Assembly (NCBI GenBank): GCA_024741835.1
Contig: JAENRP010000027.1
Location: forward strand, 186,001 to 250,000
DNA from: Diplocarpon mali
Taxonomy: Eukaryota; Ascomycota; Leotiomycetes; Helotiales; Drepanopezizaceae
Direction: 5' to 3'
Length of the DNA stretch: 64,000 nt
Below the pieces are notes generated by a model, which had not been told where the DNA came from, did no database searches, and was given only the letters and a program-made list of their open reading frames with translations. Positions 34,301-46,855 of this stretch are shown piece after piece. Each line of letters starts with the position of its first letter. The stretch's first letter is position 1. The position numbers were made by a program, and so were the translations under genes.

Positions 34301-34613
34301 GCGGCAGGGCAATATGCGTGTCATTACAGCTGTGTACTTGCATTGTCGACCTGAGCTACGCGATGATTGGCTGGCGGGCAGCGACGTCGACGCCGAGGTT
34401 GAAGAAGCCCTGCCGCTGGAACAAGCGCTGCGGGCGTTGACGCACTGGCATAATATCAAGCGCTACCCAGCCCAGATGGGTGCCGATACGAAGCTGTTAG
34501 AGGAGGAGCATGACTTTTTCGTAAGAGAGCTGGAGAGGATGGAGTTTGTGGAGGATGGTTATGACGATGGAGGTGTGGCTGATTGTGGGTGGGAGGGAGG
34601 TGGGGGTTGGTAG
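31375..34613 (+). CDS. FAR11: STRIPAK complex subunit Far11/STRIP (HAM-2, PRO22 type)
   Basis: Seven exons: 31375-32072, 32117-32265, 32312-32394, 32438-33262, 33304-33628, 33675-33804, 33851-34613. They predict about 990 residues. The protein has a Pro-rich N-terminus, then the N1221 domain (about 73-380; LRRIVTDFPKTDPTSYAFKY, then FWKAVLVVFGGTLEIEDVKE), a Pro/Ser-rich linker, and the C-terminal DUF3402 region (LVIVLLKAVLANVTALI, then FEYLTQLLLDSNYLPLVLKL, FFAFCNAYSKNIAIDP and LRIMQKICKNKAHRNLLLVQ). This pairing defines STRIP1/2 and Far11, the scaffold of the striatin phosphatase-kinase complex at the nuclear envelope and ER. In Neurospora (HAM-2) and Sordaria (PRO22) it is needed for hyphal fusion and fruiting-body development. 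Introns are only 41-46 bp. The exon 4/5 acceptor is uncertain (33303 or 33309, both in phase). Confidence 0.92.
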
Positions 34614-37600
34614 AGTATATCACCATACCGCGCCTTACATGGACATCTCTCCTACCGCATTCCATATTGACGTTTCCGTGCAGGCTTCTGACAAGATAAT
34701 GAAGTATATGCCAAGCCTCCTTTTCAAGAGGGTTAAACTCACATCTTGAGAGTACATGATCCACATAACATGGAACGGCCAGGCTTAGTACCCACCACTT
34801 TACCCGCATGATTCCAACTTCCGCGCTTTCTCTCGAGTGCCGATACCTTTTGTTGCAAATCGCATCTTATTCTCCGATTACTTCATCTACATACCCCTAA
34901 TTTGTTTATTACTTGTGCCGCCTCGGGACCATTTCCCTCCTTCATTTTCCTTTCCTGTGGGGCTGAGCGGCGTTAAACGAGGGGGACAGGGGGAGGGGGT
35001 TAGCTTGTTTCGCGTGTGGCTGTTTGGGGTTGGCAGGGGGCGTGACGGGGCGAATAAATGGGCGATAGGGGGGAGGCGAGTGGCCAGGTCAAGGGATAAG
35101 CAATAGGGGATAGGGAATTTTTGGTGTGTGGCGGAGTTCTCGGTAGAAAGAGGAGTTCAATGGCTGACTACGGGTTGGCTATGGCCATGGCCATGGCCAT
35201 GGGTTTTGGGATCCGGGATTGTGGAGGGGTGCTGTGAATTGCAGTCTGGGGTTCGGATGCCAAGTTTCTCTCATTGAATGTTTTTAATATGGCTGACTGT
35301 CTTTTTCTCCTTCAGGTTTATTCGTTCTTGTTATTACTCTTCCCAAGAGGGCTGCGCTTTATTTCCAATTGCAGTATCTCTCTTCATAGGATTGCTGTTG
35401 TTATAGCGAGCTAGCCTGTATAACTAGCATGATGGTGTAATATATTTCCTCGCCACTCTGAGCAACACCTCAAGTCCTACTAGCTTACCACTTGCGATCT
35501 CTGAGCGAATGAAAACCACGAAGTCATGTTCTATCATTGAGCGAATGGGACTTTCGAATGCACCAGCCGCTAAACTACCACCGAAACGTCTGGTAGCCGA
35601 AGAGGGGAAGCAAGCAGAGCAAAGCAGAACGGGATAAAGACGTCAATGCGATCCAGCCTGAACTCGAGAACAGGGAAGAAAAAGCAAAAGAAAAAGTGTT
35701 ACGCTGGTATCTAAGTTGCGCCCGAAACTCAGATTGGGTTTGGGTGGGCAAACGCGGAAGAATCGCTTGGCCGTTAATAGGCTGCTAATGCCGGTGAGAC
35801 TGTGGGGTGGATATAATGCGTTAGTGAAGGGGCGAAGGGAATGTTATAAATGGAATAGGGTGGGGTGATGGACTCTGCGTATTCGGGTTGAGTGTCTTGT
35901 CTGGTGCTGTTTTTGTATTAACAAACGGTTCGGGACGCCCAAGTGAGTTCTAGAGAAGGAGACTTTTGGTCTATAAGTTTAGATACAGGTAGCGGTGGTC
36001 TTTTTCATTGGAATAGAATGAAATTTCTTAGCATAGTTCAGCGGGTTTGTCATCTTAAGACGTGCAAGAGTGGGTGGCTTAGCATTATCTACTCTAGTTT
36101 GCCTTACCGTCGGATTGGATAGCGTCTTTTATAGAAGCCGAAGCTCTTTAAGTGATCAGCCGATGCATTTGTTGACTAGGAAAACCCAGACGATGAAGCG
36201 TACGGACGCTGTAAGTTCGTCCAAGGGCGGTTTGTATCTTAGGCAGGGCGTTATAGGAGCAATAGGGTGGAGGCTAGTCTATCAAATACTGCAGAGGGAG
36301 GCTTTTGTTATATCGTCATAGCAATTAAGATGCACCGCCTGGTTTCCTGCTGCCAGAGGAGCACCTCCAGGTGTCGGCGGCCTAGCTCATTACAGATTGC
36401 AGCAAGGTATTTCGTTTCTGGAAGGTAAAGCCATTGCCTTGAGAAACCACTTTTGGTAAGAAAACTTAATGTGAGGATATTTAGCTTCATGTATATTCGT
36501 TTGAAGGAATCTGAACCCTCTTTGGGTAATTAGTAGGTTCCTTACAAATATTACAGCTTCGCTTAGCTATGTTGACTGTTTACAAAGCCACGTATCGCGG
36601 ACGCAACAGTGACATCAGAGCTGGTTGATCTTGCATACCATTATTTAGGTTATATTGGTATTTGAAGTCTTTTTCAACGGTGAGAATGATCCAGTAACGA
36701 GGAATAAGTAGCTTTTCTCTCGAGTCTGGAGAGCTCAAAATAGACCGGCAAGCTGAACAATTCGTCTTATGTCTTTATTGCATTCCTAGACAAATTATGT
36801 TATAATATGTGTTTTTATTCTTCTCTATTGTCTGCATTGAGACCCGCGTAAGTATAGTTCTGATATTCTATGTTACAGTAGGAGGAATATTTCCTAATAG
36901 CCACATTTATAATGTGCTCGCATAGTGATTATCTTAGCTGTTGTGATTCGGTTTTGATTTCTTTGAACTAGATAAACATTCGCGGAATATTTTATCAAAT
37001 AAAATACATGATTACTTTTGGTTTAGTTGGTTTTGAATCAACAATGACAAGGTCTCCTTGTGTCCAGGGGCTGGAAAAAAAGTGCTACCCTTCGCGGAAG
37101 CCAGATATTGGAAGAGCCTCATAGTTCTTGACTTCTGCAAGACAATGGTTTTCGTTGATTAAAATTTCTCATTGCTCACCAGCAGTGACCACGGAAGCCA
37201 CTATAACGTGGCGAGTATCTCTGTTGGTACGCAGATTCCTATCGAAGCGCTCGTTCCCCTCATTCCTAGGATCATCCTATAGTGACATATCATATGCGAT
37301 CGGAGGGGTTTCAGAGGGACCTTGGAGTGTCTTACAATCCAAGGGCCTCGGTGGTATGCTCGTAATAGGCTTAGAGGAATACAGGAGGGGAGGTGATTCA
37401 GAGGTATAAATGTGCTATCTCGGCCTAGTATAGAAGGGACACACCTTACAGACTTTACAATATATGCATTTTGACCATTTTACTCGAATTCATTTCACGT
37501 AAATATCGATACCGGTACGGAACCTACAATCTCACAATTACCAGCTCAATATATTTTGCTTCATGCATCTACTATTCTTCATCATTTTGAAGTGGAAGCA

Positions 37601-40600
37601 CACCAACAATAATACGACATAGCAAAGCAACACAGGATCTTCATCAGGAAGAATATAAAGTCACATAATTCAGAGAATTGCGATAGCGCACGAATATGCA
37701 ATTCATTATTGCCAGATTTACTTTTTGTGTATTGCTTTGACGATTCCGTTTTAATACATTTCTTGAATTTGATTCCTTCACTAACGTTTGAAGTTCCGAA
37801 TATTTCTTCATGATAACTGCTACTGGTATCCTTAATTCTTCAAGGACATTATCTTTTAGGCACCTGACTACATCCCAGCATACTGTTGATTAATTTAGTG
37901 GATCTGAGAGGAGAGCTTTATGTGGAGATTCTCAGAATTATCTCTGATCACAAGGAGCATGAGAAAACAACCAAACTCGTCAAGATCCTGGATGCATCAG
38001 GAAAAACCGCACTTCTCTAAAATCCTCATAAGTGTATTTGGGCTAGTTATTGGATGTTTATCTACCATTTAGTGTAGATAATAACGGTCTATAAGAGAAA
38101 TTTAGGTGAAGAATAAACTTGTTAAGACACTTTGCAAAAGCACATGCTATCAAATGGAATGCCTCTACCTCTGACAGGAACGCAATATATTTTCTTCAGC
38201 CACAGAAATTATTTTCGCAGTAAGATTCAACATGCTCTAGAACTATAAGTCGTGAGGTACTTGTAAGTTTTGTAAAATCCAAAAAGATATACAGTATATC
38301 TATACGAAACAATTACCAGAAGTGCGGCAATGAAAAGACTACCTTCAATTGAAGCGGACAGCAGTGCTGGTAGATAGTTAAAATGCTCACCCATCGCTTG
38401 CTGTATCTTACGATCCTGGTGAGATCCTGTCACTAAAAGTACTTAACCATAAAGAAACAGATAGATCAAATATTTCAGATCTCAGTGCTTAAATTTACTT
38501 TGAAAGACAATTTTGATTGTCACTCTTTGCACTACTGTCATCTACCACCTCTTTCACCGATTTTATTTGATTGGATTACGAAAATACTTCAGAGGATAAT
38601 AAGCCCAACTACTTAAACACTTCATATACAGATGAAATTCTTGCATTCAAGAGTCTCTGGGTATAGTTGGCGAACATGGTAAGTTGCCTGGAATTTCTTG
38701 AATCGACGACTTCTGTGGCAGGCTTACCCGAGCTCTTAACAAATGCCGAGAGGGGGGAGGGGTTATTTATACCATATTCCTGTGAGTGATATAATTGTCA
38801 TGGCTTACTTAAACGAGCATGTTTAACTCAGATAGCAGGTTGAAGATTGGTCATCTACTTTAAATCTAGAGAACGAGCCACGCACTCACCCGTAACTGAG
38901 CTTGGAAAATATGCAAGCTGACCTCACTTGCGATAATGAAGCTCATGAACGTGGAGAAAATTTTGTTACGAACCCACTGCCTTCTCTAATGACTTTATGA
39001 ATTTTAGACTTCAAAATGCATTCTAAAAATTGAGGGAGTGTCTATAGACTTATCGATGTAGAGTTCCCTGATTACCGGTCGATCAACTAGATTGAAAGCT
39101 GTCTGACCTTTTGTCTATATCTGAAAGTTAGCCTTTGGCCTTCACTCACGGGATCCTCTCATTCTTTTTGAATCAAAATAGATATTTAAAGTCATATCTT
39201 TAGCCTCTTTAGTCTCATTTATATGCTTTGTATGAAAATGACTACACGTAAGCGAGGCTTTTGTTTACTTTGCGGAATTGAAAACAAGACAACGCATCAT
39301 TGATGACTGAGAGCCATAATCTAGATTTATATCCAAGCCTTACACCAAATATATGGAACTGTTAATGATAATAAGACAGGTACCGGCCGCACGAGCTTTA
39401 GGTTTTTTTTTTTTTCTTTGGGCATGATGTAGGAGTACAGCAAAGGTGGGATATTGAGACATTCAACCCCGCCGTAATATAGTGTTTGGAAAACAGTAAA
39501 CATTTTTCTTCACTATAATAATAATTATGGAATAAGTATCGTACTATAGCGAGGAATATATTCAAAAATGTACCTAGAGACCTGCGGGTAAGAGACCTAC
39601 ACTAGTCAAGACTCAATGGATTGCGAAGTAAGAGTATCGCCTTCTCAATCTGCTACTGTTAAGGATTATGCACTATACCTATATCAAGAATTTGTTATAG
39701 CAATAAGAATGACATAGCTGGGAGTTTTGTTTCAAATATAAACGGCAATGTTGCTATAAAACGTAACAAAGCGATGTTCTAAAACAGGGTCTAAAGGGGA
39801 TAATGATAATGGTTTTCATTTTCGTTTATTAGCAATATACCAAGATCTCAACACCCATGCTTCCTTGAAGGTATATATTCTCTATACTTTTATGTATATT
39901 GTTAGATCTTTACATAGCAGAGTGTAGGGTCTTAAAAGGTTCTCTAGAGGCCTTTCTAAGCGTTGATTGCCTCTGAATCAGAGACATAAGATTCCGTATT
40001 AATAATTCTTAGCCCTATAAATACTTACCTCTTGTTCTTGTAAACAGCGTATCCATAGCTAAGGCATTTAATACCGCGATCATATTACTCGGAGCTGTCT
40101 AAGAAAATAGTAACTATATCCAAGAGCAGTTTCTTCGACTATAACTTAAAGCCTTTTAAGAATATATCCTCAATTACACCTCTAGTAGGGTCTTTTATGG
40201 ATCCCGTTCAAGAGTGAGGCATCCGTAATATTAGCCTCTCCCAGGATGTGATCAGTTGACTAAGAGTGTCTGAAAGGGAGTGCTGACGGGCACTATTCAC
40301 TCATTACATGACCCCTGTAGATATCATATTCACCTGCTCTCCATATTTTCAGTAAATTTCAAAAGACATAACTTCCCAATATTTGTTCCATTGAGTGTGT
40401 ACCTACTAGTATATCCATCCCACAGATTACCAAGCGTCGATTGAACTTGAGCCTTCGAAGTCTTCACTAACCAAGATCTGGCCTAGAACCTGGAAGAGAG
40501 GTGTATTTAAGCACAAGAACCCATAATCTGAATTTGTATCGGCAGACTCCCTAGGAACTTGGGTTTCAATTATGGTGACAGTCTTTGAACAGAAAGCTAT

Positions 40601-42083
40601 CCTATCCAGTACGCCAGCTACGTTTGGGAAAATCTCGCTCTCTAATTCCTCCAATTTCGCATACCCCGCTCAGGGAAAACTAAGTTTCTGTGATAGTCGC
40701 TGTCAAAATTCTGATCACTGTCACCTTTAGAATCTCAAATCCCACGGAAATTGCAAGTCCCGGAAGCGTGGCATAACTTCCTTTCAAATCACAAATTGAA
40801 GCACGCTACCACTGGAAAATATGGAAGTCAAGAAAGATTAATTACTGCAAGGACCTTGCATGTGAATCAAGAACTCAAGTGCATGCTCATTATTTGATCG
40901 TAGAGTGAGCGGGATGGACACAGCTGGAGGCTGGTAACAGGGTGAGTGGATTTATTATACTCCTGCACTGCCGCTTCGTATTTGAACTCCTTCATTGGCC
41001 ACAGTCATAGATATGAATAAGCCTACCAAGGCTTTAGGATATATTTTTTATTCAACATATCTGAATCTCTGATTCACTGCATTCAGCAATGTATCCTTGG
41101 CTCACAATCACCTAGGGCCTTCTATCCAACAAGCACAGCATTTGAGCTAGCTGAAAGGAAGAGCGTAAAGTGGAGTGAATAAAGCCTTTCCTCCTCTTCT
41201 TTGCTAGCTCAAACCTAAAGTCTCTTCCTACTTGGATACTAGAGAAGGTCCCGCCATTCCATACGTTTCAGTCAACTCGACTCCTTCTCCCTGACCTTAC
41301 AACCTGCTGCTATTCCTTACAGTTGCATATGAAGGCGGAAAATAAGTCATATTTGTAAATCTTTCAGAGATCAAGAGCCTTGCTGAAAGATCCCTGTTAT
41401 CCGATATCTTACTGTCATTTCTCTCCTTCCATTGCACCAAAGTCCCTAAGCATGAGTACTGTCTCTCCTATATTATTATATATCAATACAATCAGAGGAC
41501 TAAAGAAGCCATAATTGTTTGTTATCTTTATTCATAACAAATAAACTGCCAGGGACTTTTCTGACTGATTCCATCTAATTTGTATTGCAATAGTCTGCAA
41601 GAGGGAGAGAGTGGCTTATACACGCAAGATTCCCCTCTTATTCTCTCTTTAGCCAGTCACCTTCCTGAATCCTGCTCCACAATTGATTCTGGCTAATCGG
41701 TATCGATCCGGTGAAAATGGCCTGTTCAAGCACCTAGAAGGTTTAGTGTAACAAACACACTTCTCATACGGATTTTTTCGCACGACACAAGACCCATGGG
41801 CAAGGCAAGATCAGAAACAGCAAAAAATCCAATTTTCCTCAAGAGATTGAGTTTCTTAAGAGAAGCCAAGCCAGACCATCGAAAACACCAACGCTATGCC
41901 TAGAACCATCTACCACCCAAACAAAACATATTCTTTGCTAAATCTAAAATCCTTCCCGAATTCCCCACCTGCTTCCCCATAGTTCCCATCTTCCATTTCC
42001 ACTTTCGCTATACCACTCCACATTGAAGCCCCTTTCGTTCTTACAAACCAAGACTAAGCCTCATGAAATAATAACGAAGTCGT
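34614..42083. other. 7.5-kb AT-rich gene-free region
   Basis: No credible gene lies in this stretch. It starts with GC-richer 3' flank of the Far11-type gene (to about 36 kb, including an ATGGCC tandem run at 35180-35202) and becomes AT-rich, TA-rich and stop-dense. Frames of 60-93 codons at 36070-36321, 37128-37409 and 40427-40654 lack motifs. Its composition fits old repeats inactivated by RIP. The last few hundred bases before 42084 are C-rich, as expected for the NEO1 3' untranslated region. Confidence 0.5.
35180..35202. repeat. ATGGCC hexamer tandem repeat
   Basis: About three and a half perfect copies of ATGGCC in the 3' flank of the Far11-type gene. Confidence 0.8.
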
Positions 42084-45000
42084 TCAAATCCCTTGTACCT
42101 TCCGATAACTCGGTGGCTTCACTGCACGCCGGATGAGTTTTCCGGCATACGGTGGGATAAGCGAGATGGCTGAGATGGCGGCTACGCGCCAGACGAAGCC
42201 ACTTTATGGAGTCAGTTACATACTATTGCGGCTTGTTTGTTGGAATACTTCTCATAAAGATTCAGGGAAAGAAGAGGAAGCGCAAGACTCACAGCGTAAC
42301 AAAATATCCCAAGTCAAAATACCCGCCCAGAAACGGCACACTTCCGAAATACAGCAGCAAGGTCCCCAGCAGCGAGAAAATCATAATCGGATGCCATGTA
42401 GTGACCTCAAATGCTACCATGCAGAGCTCATTGATGATCAGCACGGTGAAACTCACGCTGATCATTCGGGGGCCATCGACTTCCGTCAAGATCTGCGACA
42501 AGCCTTGGATCATGCCGCCCTGGTAGACGGACACGAAGACCCAGACGAAGAAGGTGCGGTAAGATAGAGAAGAGCCGGTCGTGAGTTCTTTGTACAGTTC
42601 CGGGTAGAGATTTGCGAGGTTCTCGTCGACGTCTTTGTCGAGTACGAGCGAGAAGACGGGCGCCATAGTATACACGGTGGCGTAGCCGACGAGCAGCCAG
42701 TCTTTATAAAGGCCTTCCGGCTCAAATTTGATGGCGATGCTGTACATGGTCTGGCATACTGAGATGATAAGACCCCGGTGGATAACAAATTGTGCCAATT
42801 TGGCGGAGCGCTTGTAGCTATTGCGGCCGTGCCAGACGAGCAGTTTGGTAAGATGGCAGAACTGGGTGATGGAGAAATCTGCGGCGAGGGAGGCTTGTCG
42901 CCCTTCTTTGCCGACGATGCCGACGCCTACGTCGGCGGCTTGGATCATGCTTACGTCGTTGCCGCCGTCGCCTATGCAGCAGATGCGTTTCTTGGTGAAT
43001 TCGCGGATGAGGTGTGCGATATCTGCTTTTTGCGTAGGCGAGCAGCGGCAAGCTATAACGGCGGGGAGAAGAACAGCGAGGCCGATGAAATCGGTTCGAA
43101 AATGGGTGAGGAGGAGGGAAAGGGATTCGCCATCGATGAGGAGCGCCGAGTCTTTCTTGCCGCGCAGGAAGTCGAGGTGGTCTTGCGCGTTGTCTTTGCG
43201 TTTGAGCTTAGCAATTGTATGGATGTATTGGCCGCGAGCAACGAGCTTGGCGGAGACGGCGACGCAGCGGGCTGTTTCAACTTTGTCTCCAGTCAACATC
43301 CAGATTTTGACCCCGGCATTACGAAGAAGTTCTAGTGATGGCTTGACATCTTTCTGTAATCTGTCTTCTACGCCGGTGACGCCGAGAAGCTCCAGGTCGC
43401 GCTCCAGATGATGTGACACCACTCGAGCCATGCCGGCATCGCGCCCGTTGATTGCCACGGATGCTTCTTTGAAGTTGGATGCAAACTCTTTGTATTGCTG
43501 AAAAGACAAGCGTTTTCGTCCGACAACAAGAGTTCGGAGGCCTTCACGAGCCATGTTACCAGTCTCTTCATCAAGCCAATCGTTGGCAGCTACGATAGAA
43601 GTCATGACAGTATCAGCACCTTTCTGATAGAACCAGATCTCTCCAGACTCGGGGGAGGTGTTTCCTGGTTTTTCTAAGCCGTCCAGGAATTGGACGATGA
43701 TACCCATTCTCTTCCCCTCGGACGTGAAGGGAAATGCCTCAAGAATTCGAACCTTAACGACGGGACGTCCGGTATCTACTGACTGAAGTAGCATGCCCTG
43801 ACGATCACGATGAATCAATCGAAGGCCAACCATTTCAGTCCATTTGACAATTGCAATTTCATCAGGAGAGGAAGCTTGATAGGAGGTAAAGGAATGACCA
43901 TCCTCCTCCTCCTCAAGTGTAGGTGTGACATTGTGGCAAATCGCCAAGCCTAGAACAACGTCTCTTACCCTCGAGCCAATTTCTCGCCGTGTTCGGGTGG
44001 CCGTGACGGTATTCGATGCCATAAAAGTGGAAGACGGGGTAATCAGGAGGGCGGGTTGGTTGGGATCGTTGGACACTGGAACAGAGAAGCCCTGTTTGAC
44101 ATATGCAGTGACTTCGTCCATTGCCTCATTGGCGTATGATACCGTTCCAACATGGATCTTCTTCATCTCCATCTCATTTTGAGTCAATGTCCCGGTCTTA
44201 TCACTGAGAAGGTACTCGATTCGGCCCAGCTCCTCCGGAATGGTGCTAGTCCGCACGACAGCTCCAGCAATGCCAGGATCTCGTTGAATGAACCATGAGT
44301 AAACACTCTTTCCCATATCCAAGTTGACCCGAAGACTGATCGGGACAATGGTCGAGAAGAGGACTAAGAATCTCATTATCTTAACATACCACTTAACTCC
44401 CTCGACATGTTCAAATCCCTCCAACGCTACCAATATGATGGATAACGACAGAGTCAACCCACAAAGAATTTTGGTCAATGAGTTGATCTCATACTCAAGG
44501 AGACCAGTCTTTGATCTTGACTGAGAAGTTGAAAGTGCAGATCTCGTTTGCCGTCCAGTGTATACGACAACAGCCAGTGTTGTAGCGTTCGAGGCCAGGA
44601 CAGTATTACACCAAGCAGTGTTGTCAATGGTCAGAGGTGCCGAGTTTGGGGTTACCGAAGCTTGTTCTGCGCTAACCTCGTTTCTCAAGGGGGATGATCT
44701 GGGGAGGAATGGATCATAGCCAGCTCTACCTTTCGGAAGCAAATCCACCTTACCGATAAATTCGTTGACTTTCTTGTCTGGTTTCCCAGCGACGACTCGA
44801 AGACGTACGAACTCAGCCGGATCCAGCGACTGAGTGAGTGGCGACCCAAGACGAAGCTTCCAGTCTGTCTCTCCATCCAATTGATCAGTTCTAATGAACG
44901 TTTCTCCTACGCCCCCGGCATCTGCGGAAGGTATGTTTCCCAGCTTGGACGTCGACCCATGTACATCGGCTGTGGTGGCACTAGACTGCTCAATGGGCGT

Positions 45001-46173
45001 ATCTGGTATTGGCTCAAGGAGAGGGTCCGGGACCGAGGGAAATTCCTCTTTCGTCACTACAGCTTCGTTCGTGTAGCTCTTCAAAATGACCACATCTGCC
45101 GGCAATCGTTGATCTTTTCCCATCTTCAAAACGTCTCCGACCTTCAGGTCCCTAGACTTTCGAATCACCTCTCGCACCTCAGAGGATGGTAAGTGCTGGC
45201 GCGCCTGGTCTTCCGCACTCTCCTCTTCTTCCTGGATATCTGACAGCCTATCCGCTTCGACTAGCGAGCGCCCCCTAGACTTCTTTTTTGCCATCTTCGA
45301 TCTCTTTGCCTGATATCTTTCCACGTTGCCCAGACCTGGCTTATCAAAGCATAAGACCGTATACCCCTCGGAGTTGGCTTCCACATCTCTCCTCCTCCGT
45401 CCAATATCGTCAAACGCCTCCTTCCCCAGCGTTATAGACAGAACAAACACCAGCGGCACGATGTACGTCGAGAGATATCCAATCCGCAAGGGGGGAATCG
45501 CTTGAGAGAGCGCGACGAGCAAAAAGTACATGTTGAAGAAAAAAGAGAATTCGTTATACAATGTATGCGGCAAGAAACTGATGGGGGTATATTTCGCGTT
45601 GGAGACGGCATTGGGAGGGAAGCGTGTGGACTGGGCAGTGCCAACCAGAATAGTTCGGGAAGATCCCGGATCATGCTCTTCATCTTGCTCTTCATCATTC
45701 TCAGGCGGCGCCTGGGATCCAGAGTTGGAGAGAAAGCTGGGGAGCCGGATGTGCGATCCTATCTTATTAAAAGCATCCATACTGGGCCGGCGACGATGGC
45801 TGCCTCCGGATAGTAATGGCGCATCGTCCTCGACGCTGTTGAAGCTGCCCGCCGATAATCTGCTTGCCCCATCAAGCTCCGGTCCATCATTCAGGAGTCC
45901 GTGTAAATCACCCTGGTTGGCGTCCCGATCCCGCCCCAGATCTCCAAACCCTCTGTTACGTTTCCCGAGACCTCGCGGACCGCTCATCCGCAGATTCCGC
46001 AACGGTATGTGTCCCGTCCTGTGCTCTATTTTGGAGGTCTTGCTGTTGCGTGAGGACGATGGGCTGGATGTGGTGATGGGGTCGAGCTCCTGGATGTCGA
46101 GGTCGAGGTCCGAATCCGACTCGTCCGCTGGCGAATTGAGGGCATTTGGTGGTTGATATGCGCTCGACGACAT
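42084..46173 (-). CDS. NEO1: Neo1-type P4-ATPase (phospholipid flippase)
   Basis: Exon 1 (46173-42293) and a small last exon (42201-42084), split by a 91 bp GTGAGT...AAG intron, give 1332 residues. Without splicing the frame would stop at 42289 and lose the last transmembrane helix. Splicing adds 39 residues ending in VKPPSYRKVQGI, which has the proline-serine-tyrosine C-terminal motif of the Neo1/ATP9 branch. P4 features seen are DGET at 433-436 (actuator), the phosphorylated Asp658 in DKTGTLTQNE, KGAD at 851-854 (nucleotide binding), and GDGGND at 1068-1073. Neo1 moves aminophospholipids to the cytosolic leaflet in Golgi and endosomes and needs no Cdc50 subunit. The first 170 residues are acidic and Ser-rich, probably a cytosolic regulatory tail. 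It is divergent from SEC16. Confidence 0.95.
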
Positions 46174-46855
46174 GCCTCATTGATGCGGTAGACGCAAACA
46201 GGAGAGTGGGTAGCTGCAGGCTGTTGTTCTCATAGGAGGCGCGATCGATATGGACAAATTGTTCTGTCTTTAGGTGTAGCCTTGCCTTACGACTTCTGGA
46301 TCGTAGCCAAAGCTGGTTTAATAGTTAATCCGGTCCGTGTTGATGTTGGAGGCCGGCTTGGGCGCAGATAGATAGGTATGGATGAATCAGGGTTGTATTT
46401 CTGCCGACAAGGTAGAAATTTCAATAACACTGAGAGATTCAAGTCATTACCTGAATTTTTGGGTAATGAATAACTCAAATTTGCCCTGACATGCAATAGT
46501 GATTCGTGTAGTGAGTGTCTCTGATTATGCCTCTTGAGGTGCAGCCCACGCTAGTTTTGCCGCAGACAGCTGGCCTTAACCTGGTCTTGCCATGGATTCC
46601 GAGCCTCATACTCCACAACCAGCTCCGTCAGGTTGACACGACCATGTCATCCTCTTCACAGTAACGAATGGTTCAGGTTTCCCTTGATACATATTTCAAT
46701 TTGGTTTGTTCTTTAGCGGATATCATTGTATTCGTAAGTAGCGAAGTTCCCTGCTATGTCGCGACTACAGTATTTCGTAAGGGAAGGCACAGGTGATCAA
46801 GCTGACATTTCGACCCTCTAGTATTCAATTTCTTTCCCACCCATATATTGCCATC
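46174..46855. promoter_or_regulatory. Shared NEO1-SEC16 intergenic promoter
   Basis: 682 bp separate the NEO1 start (minus) from the SEC16 start (plus). No gene lies between, so both promoters must be here. I could not pick out a TATA box or a named factor site with confidence. Confidence 0.6.

Noticed and set aside
45530..46156. Long plus-strand frame opposite NEO1 (also 42778-43335 and 42821-43411)
   Set aside because: Antisense shadows of the conserved, GC-biased NEO1 coding sequence without motifs of their own.
46793..46855. Upstream extension of SEC16 from a GTG codon
   Set aside because: It is only an open frame from a non-ATG codon; the first ATG at 46856 gives a sensible N-terminus.
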